A stretch of DNA of 64,000 nucleotides, from NCBI GenBank assembly GCA_018806985.1, contig JADANN010000450.1, forward strand, positions 248,001 to 312,000, written 5' to 3'. The stretch comes from Angiostrongylus vasorum (lineage: Eukaryota > Nematoda > Chromadorea > Rhabditida > Metastrongylidae). This document shows, one piece after another, positions 46,401-58,400 of the stretch. The position numbers and the translations under genes were made by a program. The notes under the pieces were generated by a model. It made no database searches, was not told the DNA's origin, and saw only the letters and a list, made by a program, of their open reading frames with translations. The number at the start of each line of letters is the position of its first letter. Within the stretch, counting starts at the first letter, position 1.

Positions 46401-49400
46401 TCACCCGCGACCTAGCGCCATACCTGTGGTTGATTCTCTGACCTGAGCCAGGCACATTTCTCGCCCTATGTAGGGCTGGCTCTGTGCAGTGGTCTCAACC
46501 AATTAACTGAAATACTTACAAAGAATAAAACGGTGAGTGTTTAATAGAATCCGTTTATTATGCGAACGAAAATTTATGGATTTAAGTTTTGTCTTCTGAG
46601 GTTATGAAAGTGTTTGACCAGAGTAGATTGTATGTTAGTTTGACCTTTCCGGGCTTTGAAAAAGGTGAAACCGCCGAAACCTCGTCTATTGTGCGTAAGT
46701 AAATAGATGTTGTAATACCAAACTCGTGTCTGCTCATCCAGAAGAATAGTGAACGATCAAAAGGATGCGAAAACCGTCGGCATTCATGAATGATGATGTT
46801 CCGATCGCACATACCTCTATACTAGGAGATTTTTTTGCGATAAGAAGAAACTTTTATGCCTAGAAGAATGGTTTGGAAACAAGCAGGAAATCTATCACAG
46901 CTTCCACTGTATGATCTTCTGAATGAGGAGTAGATCCTCTCCATTTTTTTGCCAAGAGGTAAAACACTCATGGAAAGGAGTTCTTTATTCTCAGGTCCTT
47001 TTATTTAACAACCTCTTGCCTAAGAGCCGACTAACTTCGTTAGAAAAAATATTGCGGATTGTCTCTTCCGAAGTTGAGTTGCGAGAAAGAGCACGTAGAA
47101 CGGTGGTGCAGTTTTGGGTCAGATAAAATATTTATTTTTAAGTTAGAAGGCACAAACTACATTTATCTAACAATCCACATGAGAAGCATCTTTCAGAAGA
47201 AGATCCCAAACCATTGAAGAACTTCTCTTGTGATAAAGTTAAACGAACGACATCTTCGCATCACCGTAATCTTCACTCTCAATGTACTCTACAAGTTCCT
47301 TAAAATTATTCAATAACGTTGGAAGATTCCCAATGACGTCAGTAGTCTGGAAGCCGACCGACTGTTGTGAGGCACATGTAAACTTGCAAATGAAGAATAT
47401 AGGTTCGACTGGAGTATTAGCTCCCCATACATTAATCTTTGATGCCCACTAGAACTTTTTAATGGAATCTAGATGAAAACCGTCCTAAGAGTGTTTGTCC
47501 AGAATTTGGCAGTCGCCCTGTGATAGTAGGTTCTTCAACCACAGAGAATTTCAGATAATACCTATAGAATTCTTGAGATATATCTTCTGATATATGACGC
47601 TCATCAAACTTTATTCAAAGAGGCCTGCAAAAAATAGTCCTTTTTCGTAACTTAGTGGAATTTAGACCTATTGTGAAGTAATGATGAGAGATTTGCTAAC
47701 ATCCTTGTGTGAGCTCATGTAACAACCTAATGAACACAACAAGATACTAATAGGATCGTTATATGTTAAGAGTAGTCTCTGATAGGCAGACATGAGGGAG
47801 AGTAAGGATTTGCCACTTACTTTAACCAACTATACTAGTAGTTTGGACGCTTCGTCATAAACAGATGTTGAGACATTAGAGAGAATGTTCCCAAAACTGA
47901 TGGCATCAATTGAGGACGAATTTGAACAAAATGAGTGGAATTTATGCATTAGCTTGAACGATGAAGTTGGGCAATGGAGTATGTATATAACAAACAAGTC
48001 GTTGAAAACCACTCAGTTGAAAAACATGACCGAAAGCTTTATTTCCGCTAAGGGAGAAAATAGTGGGAATTAGGAGCTCAGATAACAATTCCAACAAAAC
48101 CTACCTGTACTTTAACTGAGATGCTGTCTTCTCCACAACGGTTCTTCACCTTGAGTTTAAACACTCCAGAGTCGGTGACACGTATGCTTTTTTATAGATA
48201 GTTTAGTTCCTTGCTCGGTGCTTTCAATCTGAACATCTCCACAGTTCTTCAATGGAAGAAGTCAGCAATGAAAATGCTTGTTTACCTATATACATTTTGG
48301 ACTCGCTAATCAGCTTGCCTGTGTTATCCGTCCATTCCACGCTTGGAGCAGGCAGTCCTTAAACATGCAGTGTATCGGACATAACGAATATTGCAAAGGA
48401 TCTTCGACAATACGAGGAAATGTTCGCATGAGCATTTCAACACTGTATGTAAAAAAATGCCTGCTGGATAAATCATGTTCTTTTTTTCTGCGGACATTCA
48501 AAAACAAACCAAGCGGTTGTTCATATTGCAGTATCCACCAGGCGTGGCATATGCTGTTGAGGTGGAACATCTTATTCTCGTCTCTCTCATAACTTCCTTT
48601 AGGAACTACTTCTGTTGACACAGAAGCCGCTCCATTAACAAGTTTAGAGCCCGTCGAGCCTCTTCTAACGGGAAGCCGAACACATGTAAGCGAGCCAGAT
48701 AGTCAGAATTCTATAGCCGAATCCGCCCTGTATCACGTGCTTATCCATTGGGAAATGCAGGTCATTATGGTTGATGGAAGACTACGAGCCCTAAATTCCA
48801 CGAGCTTCTGGAATTGCGTTTCCGGTAGGAAATCACAAAGCTTCATGAACAACAAGGACCGGCAAACTATCCGTGGGTACCCCCTTGCCAAAATCATCAA
48901 AGGCAAACGGTCTCTGCTGAAATCGTTTGCAAAAGTCAACAATTAAAATGCTAGCTATGGCAGTAGCTAGTAGCCACCAAAATATTTCGTTAAAAGATCA
49001 CAATTACATGGACGTTTGATCATTTTTTCACCTATTTTGATGTTGAAGAAAAGAAAAAATACGTCTAAGTAACTGCACAATCTATATTTAGGTAAAGTGT
49101 ACCTGTGAATGAAAAAATTAAGCTCTGCTGTATCGCCTTCGTTGAATACGAAGGCTGGGGTTGATCCGTCAGTGCGAGAGATTTGTGGCCGTGATTCCAT
49201 TGAAACTGCTCTAGATTCGATAAATAGTCCGAGACCTATGGCATTTTCGGCAGCCACTCGAAAACGACAGCCACTTGTAATGTCTGGAAAAAAGCACTTC
49301 AATTGTTTAATTAACAAAAAAAGGTATGACCAAATTTCAGGAAACTCTTGAAGAATGATGGAAAATGACCAGTGATACTAACCTGTCTTATAGTTTGTGT

Positions 49401-52400
49401 TAGTTGATCGCGCCACAAACGTCCACTTCTTCGTTTTCTCGTCATATTTCTCAATGTAATAACCAAGAATAGGACAGTTTCCATCGTTTAGTGGAGCCTT
49501 CCACAAAAGTGAACATGCACTTCCGACTACAGTCACATCAAGTGGAGCTTGAGGTGCTTCGGGAATAGCTGCAATAATATAGCACTAGGAAGAGTCATAC
49601 ATATAGAGAAATTACCTTCGAAAATAACATAGCACTCCATAACAAACATTTAACAATGAGTTTGATATTAGCAGCATCTTCTCCATCTTTATTCTTAGCT
49701 ATAAGAGTGTAGACACCATTGTTTGATGCGTCCACCTCTTTGATATTCAACTGAGCGATTCCGTCCCTGTACGATGTGCTTATGTTTTTCCTCGTCTGGA
49801 AAAAGAAACGGTACATTTTCGAAGCCGTAGAAATGTTCTTTTCTTTCAGGGAATGACTATGAATGTATATACTAGCATCGAAAGTTCGACATGACTAGGA
49901 GTTCACTTTCATTTTCGGTCTTAATTCGTCATCTCGTCTTAGCTAACATCGTGCTTAATTGATTCCTCCATCTTTCAATTTTACGTCCGTACCCCCTAAG
50001 AGTGCGTATGGCGCAGTGGTCGGAGGCTCCCTGCAACACACACGTGGAGTCGACCCCGCGCCCACGGCCCACCAAGCCTTCCATCCTTCCCGGGTGGGCA
50101 AATTGATACCAGACTTGTTTGGGAGGATAGCAGCACTGGCTCAATAGATCGGTAAGCCAGCGCGAGTCATTGTAAAGGCCAGATATGCATTCAATCTCGT
50201 CCAACGATACATAATGAAATCGAATGCATGGCGCATCCCTCAGGGATTGATCAACGCCGAGAGCTTTATCCTTTATCCTTATTTACCCCTAATTACTTAA
50301 TTCCTGTGTTCTTCGCTTGCGCTGTTTCTTTGCCAGATATACAAACAACTTTAGAAAAAAAACCCCGTTCCTTCTTTTTTTTCCTGTATAGTTTCATAAA
50401 AAGTTTTTACCAGATGTTATGAAAAGAACATCCAATCAATGCCACCTTGATAAGTTCTTCGTCCTTCTTCCATGTACATTTCACTTCTGGTGTTCCTCGA
50501 ACATTGGCAAAAAGCTTTGCGCTTTCGCCAGCTTTGACCTCTACTAAAGTTGTTTCCAGGTCCACGATAGGATTGCCTTAAAAGTTCGATTTTCTTCAAT
50601 GCATTTCCAGTAAAGAGGGATTCACGCACTTACCACGTACGCTTGCAGTAATATCTGTTGTCGCCGTATTACCACGCGTATCAGCAGCGACGCATTTGTA
50701 TACACCGGCTGTATCAAACGTGACCGAAGGGATTTGTACGATAGTTTGAGTTTTCGTGCCTCCCACAACATAACCTTCATCCAGTGATCTACCTTCCTTT
50801 GTCCAGTTAAACTGCGCCTCTACTGATGAATTGACTATAAGCTCTCCGCTTTCACCAAACATCAACTCCACTAATTCGGATTTCGGCTTTAGAACGAGAG
50901 CCACCTTTTTCAATTCGATGTCGTCTTTAATTTCGGCTTTATCTCGGACTTGTGGTTGTGCACCATCAGTGGACAACGAATCGCTGTCTCTCTTCTTTTC
51001 TTCAATAATTTCAGGTTGTTCATGGGTATCTTTTGTTTTTTTCTTTAACGAGCTTTCGTCCTCAGATTTCTCCTGCACAGTAATCTGTTGTTCCTCTTTT
51101 CCTTCGACCTTGGCTTCTTCGAGAGTGCTCTTATCTTTCTTTTTTTGCATGCTTTTCTTTGCCCCTTTTTTCTCACTCACTTTCTTCTCGGCGGGTATCG
51201 CTTCAACGAAAATGGCAGATTCGACTATCTTACCAGATTCTGCGCTTTCCTCATTTGGAATGAAACCATTTTCAGCATCAACAACCGGATGATCCTTGTC
51301 GATTTCGCCATTTTCTGCTACTGAGATATCAACACCATTGAGAACAGAGGGAGTACTGGTTATCTTAACAGAATCCGTGATTTCATCGCTCATTGGCACA
51401 AAACCATCTTCCCGGCCAACAATTACTTGAGCCACCTTGCCTTCCTCATAATCTACCACTGAGAAATCAGGAACGTCCAGAACAGGTGTAATGGCCGGCA
51501 GGTCTTCTATAAATTCTTCCTTCCATTCGTCATCAAAGGTCAGCACGTCAACTGGGTGACTAGGTGGTCCCTCTCCAACTGAATTTACGGCACACACTCG
51601 GAATCCGTAAGCCTGTTTGTTAAGCAGATCAGCCGCTGCGAAAGTGAGAGTGCTGGCGTTCGTCCTACCGATTGAACGCCATCTATTGCTGTCAACCGAT
51701 TTCCTCTCTACGATGAACTCTGTTACTGACGCACCGTTGGTATTCTCGGGGTAGCTCCATGAGAGAATTGTCGAATTCGCAGTAGTGTTTGTGGCTCTTA
51801 AATTCGTAGGTTCAGATGGGACATCTAAAACGGTGAGACGAATGTCTTTTTGGGAGACTCCGGCGTTGTTCTCCACAATTATCTTCAGCACTCCACAGTC
51901 ATCACGAGTTAGATTTTTCATACGAACACTAACGATGTCACCGTATTCTTCCACTAAGGCTCGGTTCTGTATTCGTGATTCATTGTGCAAAATGATTACA
52001 TTGGGAACAGGGAACGCAGAAACCTCGACGTGGAAGGCAAGTTCACTATGCGCATTCAGAATCACTTCATCACTTAACTGTTCTTGAATTATTATTTCCG
52101 GGACCACTTCTAAGCGTAGATGCGCTGGTGCAGAGACCTCGTTCTGACTCAAAGCAGCATAGTATTCACCGACGTCGTTCTTGTCAAAATTCTGGATTTT
52201 GAGCAACGATATACATCCCTCAGTATTTATCGAATATTTGTTGGTTTGCGGCCAGATTTCCTTCCCGTTCTTATACCAAAGCACTTTATGTGGCGGTTTT
52301 GTGAGCTCACACTTGAGCATAATTTCGGATCCGAAGTGCTTAATGACGTCATCTTGTGGGCTGATGCTGATGTGCGGTTCTTCTTCTGAAAATCAGATGG

Positions 52401-55400
52401 TTTAGTAAATTTGGTCCAAGAAAAACCTTATTGAAATGACGTAAGCATTACCTTTTACTAGCAGTTCTCCTTCAGTTCTGCTTCGCCCATCAGAAGTCTC
52501 ACAACGATAAGTGCCGCTGTCAGTGTTACTGACAGAAGTAATTTTCAGCAGTCGCCTATTACCGTCAACCACAATTCCAGTACGGTCGTTATTACTCAGT
52601 AACTTGCCATCCTTGTACCAAGAGACTACACCGTCCTCGTCAGAAAGAATGCAGCAGAGTTCGATGTCTTTACCTTCGATAACCTCAGTGTACTCCGAGA
52701 AAGAAGACTCGAAATGGCAGCGCACATCTTAAAAAAAACATTTTCACTTTTGTATGAATTTTCATGGAACTGTCTATCTACATTGGAGAAGACGCTAAAA
52801 AGTGGAGCATCAAAAACAACAGGTGGTAGCTTCAGTGATAGCGACAGGGAGTAATACCTGTCACGTTCACACTAGCCGTCGATTTCATGACTCCATGTTC
52901 GTTCACGACCTCGCAAGTGTATGAACCAGTATCGCAATAATCAACACTGTGTATGATGAATACGCCCATGTATCCCTCGTTAACAATCTGAAATTGACAT
53001 TTACAGATTGTATTCTGCAGAAAACGGCGCAGTGGTTGGAGGCGCCACTGCGACACAAACGTGGAATCGACTCCCGCGCCCATGGCCCACCAAGCCTTCC
53101 ATCCCTCCGGGTCGGTAAATTGGTACCAGAGTTGTTTGGGAGGATAGCAGCACTGGCTGGATACATCGGTAGGCCACTGCTAGTCACTGTATAGGCCAGA
53201 TATGCATTCAGTCACCTCCAACGATACTTAATAAAGACGAATGCATGGCTCATCCCTCAGGGGTTGATCAACGCCAAGAGTTTTATCCTCTTTTAGTTTG
53301 CAAAAGTACGGTTGTTTTTTGCATTGACACAGGGATCTCGTGATCTCGTAATCTCCTGATCTCCTGATCTCCTGACTTCGTGATCTATTAGTAATCTATG
53401 AAAAATCTCACTCTGCAATAACCCGTGCATGATTCTTTTTAACTCTCAATTACTTCCTTACCATATTTGCAGACGTTACAGTCTAGAATAAGGAATGTTG
53501 CTTGAACACTGCTCTTTCCTTATGCTAACTAATGCGGGATGGGCAAGCAAGCGTTCTTAAGCTTAATAAGAAAGCAAAAAATATTGTTCTCAGGAAAGTC
53601 GTCAGCTATTTGCCAAAGAAAGCTCAACGTTTTCAATGAACACAAAGAGATCACCTCAGTGTTGGTATTCTGTGGAATGATCTCCTTCCCGTCTTTATAC
53701 CATATGTATTCCGGTGCTGGTTCAGCATTAGCGTAACATTCAAGTTTTAGCGTACGTTTTTTCGGAACAGTAGCATCTTTGATCGGTTTTGTAATGACCG
53801 GTGGAACGTTGGCTAAATTTTAAAAAACCTTCTTGTGACATAAAAGAAAACCAGAAAGTCGTAAAGAAGTTAAACGATTAGATACTTACGAATAAGTTTG
53901 ATTGGAGGCGTTTCATCTGAGAATACTCCAAGACCAGCCTCATTTCTCGCAGCAACTTTGAACACATAAGTGACACCTTCTTTGAGGCCATCAATAGAAC
54001 AGGAATTAGCTGAGCTGTTCACCTACGATTGACTTTGTATTAGAGCAGTGGTTTGCATTTTTATTCTAAAAAAGCTGAAGTAGACAGCGTATCGCTCACT
54101 TCAGTCCAAATCGATGACTTTTCAGATTTATAGGACACTGTGTATTCGGTAGACGTCTCCTCTTCGGTGATGTCCCATTCCAAACTGACACTATCAGTGC
54201 TGGTGATGGTGATACGTGGAATAGATGGAATTGTGGTTGGTCGACCTGATAAAAATTTAGTATATCTGATAGCAAAGAATTCGTTGTACACATTTGCTAT
54301 TTGTGCGGTATTCTTGTACCCAAAACGTGTGTCTATTAGTATCAAACATGATTTCTAGAAACTATTCTACCTCATGAATAGTAATTACTATGGAAAATAG
54401 CTGAGAGAAAGGCGAAACGAAAGACTTGCATGGTGTGGTAGTGACCGCGTTAGCCCCCAGAAAGGGTCAGAAAGGGTAATAGCGCGTTCGATCCCCACCA
54501 CAGAGACCTGCGATCTGGAGTTTCACAAATACCTCAGCATCTTTGTGGTTGTATTTCACATAATACCCTGCCTTGAAAAATTATAGTAGGCAGGAACTAA
54601 AAAGTTAAAGTAGTAATCCCTATGTTTTCAAATATATACATTCATAAGTTCGTTGTATCTGGGGTCTATCATTCTAGGATATTTACTTCATTTATCTATG
54701 GCGAAACTTCTGGCTTAATACTATGTTTTGTTAAAACGTTGTTACATCATTTCCACAATGTTCGTCAGTTATGTTCCGTGATGCGTTGACACGTCGACTT
54801 CGCAATACTTGTAAACATCCGCACATCAGTACATTTCAAGCGCCGTAGTAAGAGCGGTATCCAAGGAAAGAATAGGAAACTTCGTTACTTACTGTCGGTT
54901 CTCTGCCTCAATGTCGCTTGATCACCGTTTTGCGCTATTAATGCGTTAACAAGTTTACCCTTCGGTTTTCTTTCTTCAAATATTAACTGTTAACGTTACT
55001 CCTCATTCCATGTGTTATTTGTGTACGTTTTAAACTCTGTATGTTATAATAATCACAATCTTAACCTTTTTATTTACTGCCTACTCTTTTTAATGGCAAG
55101 GTATATTGCAGAGTATAACTTCGGTGATGCTGAGATATTTGCAAAGCTCCGGACCGCAGGTGTCTCCGGTGGGGAACGAACGTGCTACTGTCCTTTCCGG
55201 GGAGTAACGCGTTCACCACCACACCATGCGGGTCCTTCTGTTTCGCCCATGCGTCTCTGTATGTTATTTAAAAAAAACCCCTATTGTTTATGTGGGAGTT
55301 CAACCACTCAATTCAGAGCAGTGACAATTCAAAACGAGTTGTGGTGTGTACAGAGATAAATCCACATCGCTCATGTTTCACTCGTAATGGGTTTAATGAA

Positions 55401-58400
55401 GTAACGTTCAATGTAAGCTTACTTTAAATGAGTATTAAATGAGTTTGTTGTTCAGACAAGGAAAAGAATTATGACAAACCTAGAGTGGGTGTAATCATCA
55501 ACGTTCCCGATGGAAGATTCGAATTTGACGTAAGGCCAGCTTCGTTACAGGCTTCGATCTTGAATTCATAATTGACGCTGGGAAGAAGGCCAGTAATGAC
55601 GTAACGTTCGACAAATACGAGATCTTCGCTTATCTGTAATGTATTGGACGTTGAATATGTTTTCATGTAACAAAGTAGTACACCTCCAATGATTTTAAAC
55701 TTTGACACTCAAGCTTAAAATGATTGGACGCATTAGTTTAGAGGTAGATTGTCTCATGCCACAGCATGACTCATACATTATTGCCGAATTCCAGTGGTCA
55801 GTTGCTTAAGCTCTTATTCAACATTAACTTCAGCTGTTTGTGAAGAAAACATAGGTGAGATTGTTTCATATAACAAATTATTTCTCATGAAGTACCCCCA
55901 TTAATCTTCAGGTAGACAATGAGACATTCGCCGTCAAGGGTTTTATTCTCATGGCCATTTGTCCGATAAATGCTTGTATTTACCTTCATCCATTCACCAC
56001 CGTCCTCACGGCGGTAAACGTCGTATCCGTAAATGGGAGATCCACCATCTTCTAGCGGTTTCTGCCATGTTAACACGCAACCATCCTCGGTGATGTCAGA
56101 AATAGTGGGCTGCTTAGCGATTTGTGGAGCCATGAAAGGTGTTGCAGTTGTTACCTACAAGGCACATGTGAGAAAGAGTAACCATAGTTCAGAAATAGTT
56201 TTTCATATTTCTTGTATAGTTGAGAAACTGAGGAAATAATAGAGAGAAAATCAAGGTTGACTCACAATAGGAGTTTCGATGGATTCTCCAGGTCCATATC
56301 TATTTACAGCAGACACTCTCAGCACATAACTGGTAGCATTTTCAAGTTCCTCAACAACGTAAGATGTCTTCGAACCGGAGACCTTGAATTATTCAAAAAT
56401 TAACGGACGTATTCGTCGAATACCACTCTAATAGGCTTCCAATTTTCGAGGCATTTTTAGCTCCTTTTTTCCTACGCTGTTCTCTTACCTGAGCAACCTT
56501 GTGGAAGGCTCGACGACCGTCCTCCTTTTTCTCAATGATGTAACCAGTTATTGGTGCTCCACCGTCGTCTGTAGGTTTCTCCCATCTGATTGAAATGGTA
56601 TCACTGCCAACTTCATTCACAGAAATGCTGGAAGGGGCTCCAGGGACATCTAAATGAAACACTGCTCATTGAAAAATGACGTTTACTAAAAAGCATCTGT
56701 GACGGACCTTTCACTTTAACGTTGAATGTCTCCAAGTCTTCTCCGAATTCGTTAGATAGTTTTATGGTATATTCACCAGAGTCAGCCTTTGTAGCATTTC
56801 GTTTACAAAACTTCACCGTATTTTGATGGACCTCGAGATGCGTCTTCGCATCTTCATGTAACACTTCACCGTTGAAAAGGCACATGGCTGTCGGTTCTTC
56901 TTGGCAGTCGAAAGACACGTTTAACATGATGTTTTCATTTCTTTCTATTTCTACAAGCTCATGTTCGGTCGTTTTGATTCTTGGTTTGCCCAATATTCGA
57001 AGGCTTGTATAACTTTTAGAGCCATCGGCGATGACGGTATATTGCCCAGCGTCTTCATACTCGACTTTCTTTATGGTCAAATGACAGAAATTATTCTTTA
57101 CACCGATGTCGTACTTCAAAGACTGCGTAATCTCTTCATTGTCTTTGTACCATGTTACTTCTTTAGCCGGATGGTCCAATTCAATGGTAAGGGTTACAGG
57201 TTTCCCTTCTTCACCAGTGGACTTATAGTCTAAACGCTTCGTTATTTCGGCTAAAATCTCCTCAACGACAAGTTTTGATGTCACCACATTTTCGTTTGAG
57301 GTGAACTTCTACAATCATTCCGGTGTCCTCCGGAGTTAGATCCCTTATTGTAAGATGCCTGAATGGCCCATCGGCGTCTTCCAAGCTTCGAGGTTCTGCA
57401 GCGCACGACTTATCGTTGATGAACCACTCAACCTCATCATCCTCGTTTACTAATTCACATTCAAAGCGAACAGTGTCACCTCTTAGTGCGAACATTTCGG
57501 GTCCAGGAGCTGAAACAAATCCACTTTTTCTCATTTTTCGCCGAGATATGGAATAACTGTCGATTCCAGAAGCACCAGAAGATCGTCGAGAGCTTAGACT
57601 GCTTAGGACGTCTCCAGTTTGTGGGGTTCTTTCTCCTGATGTCACACTTAAAACTTCTTCAGTGACTACTTCCTCCGACTTCGCAGACATTCGACGGGGT
57701 AGAATAACTTCTGGTAACTTTTCTCTAGCTTCCGTTATTGAAGACTTTCTTTCATAATCAAGCATGTCACCAGATGTTTTACTCACTGGCTCATCTTTCT
57801 GATTAGGAATTTTCACAACTTCTGTTTCTTCTATGCCTTTGATTTCCACATCCTTTTTCTCTATAGCGCCGTTCTGCTCAGGAGTACTCTTTTGTTCTTT
57901 TTCTTCCTTCTGCACCACCTTCTTCTTTTTCTTCTTAGTAGAAGTTTTTTCAGTGAAAACTGTATCCTCAGTGTGTTTCTTCTCCTCTTGTTCCACCTTT
58001 ATTGCTCCTTCTTGTTCCTCATTTCTTAGCTTAATCGACATCTTCTCATTCACTTCGTCCAAATCTTCCGATTTCTTCCTAAATGTAAATTCGAAAACCT
58101 CGTCTTCCGATTGTTCAGTTCTGGGGAGGGCTTCACTAGCGCTTTCCACTTTCATAGAAATACTTGCTGATTGTGGTTGTTTGATTGGTGAAGTTACTTC
58201 AGCATTTCCTTCTACTGCTGTGATTTTCGTTGTTATTTCTGTCTCAGAATGAAGAATGCTTGGCTCTCCGAATCGAGCACTGATCTCATCTGGAATAATG
58301 AGTTCTTTTGGAGCTTTTTTCTTTTCGATCTTGTCTTTCGTAATTTTTTTCGTAGGCTCAACCATTCCTTCCGGTTTTTGTACTTCTTCAGACTCTTCTT

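Noticed and set aside
43885..46745. GIY-YIG frames as a host homing or repair endonuclease gene
   Set aside because: Stops, partial copies on both strands and neighbouring terminal-repeat blocks indicate dead Penelope-like elements.
47885..48073. Plus-strand frame beginning [20 protein letters not shown]
   Set aside because: Both strands are open here and the opposite frame looks equally protein-like; no splice sites or homologue decide between them.
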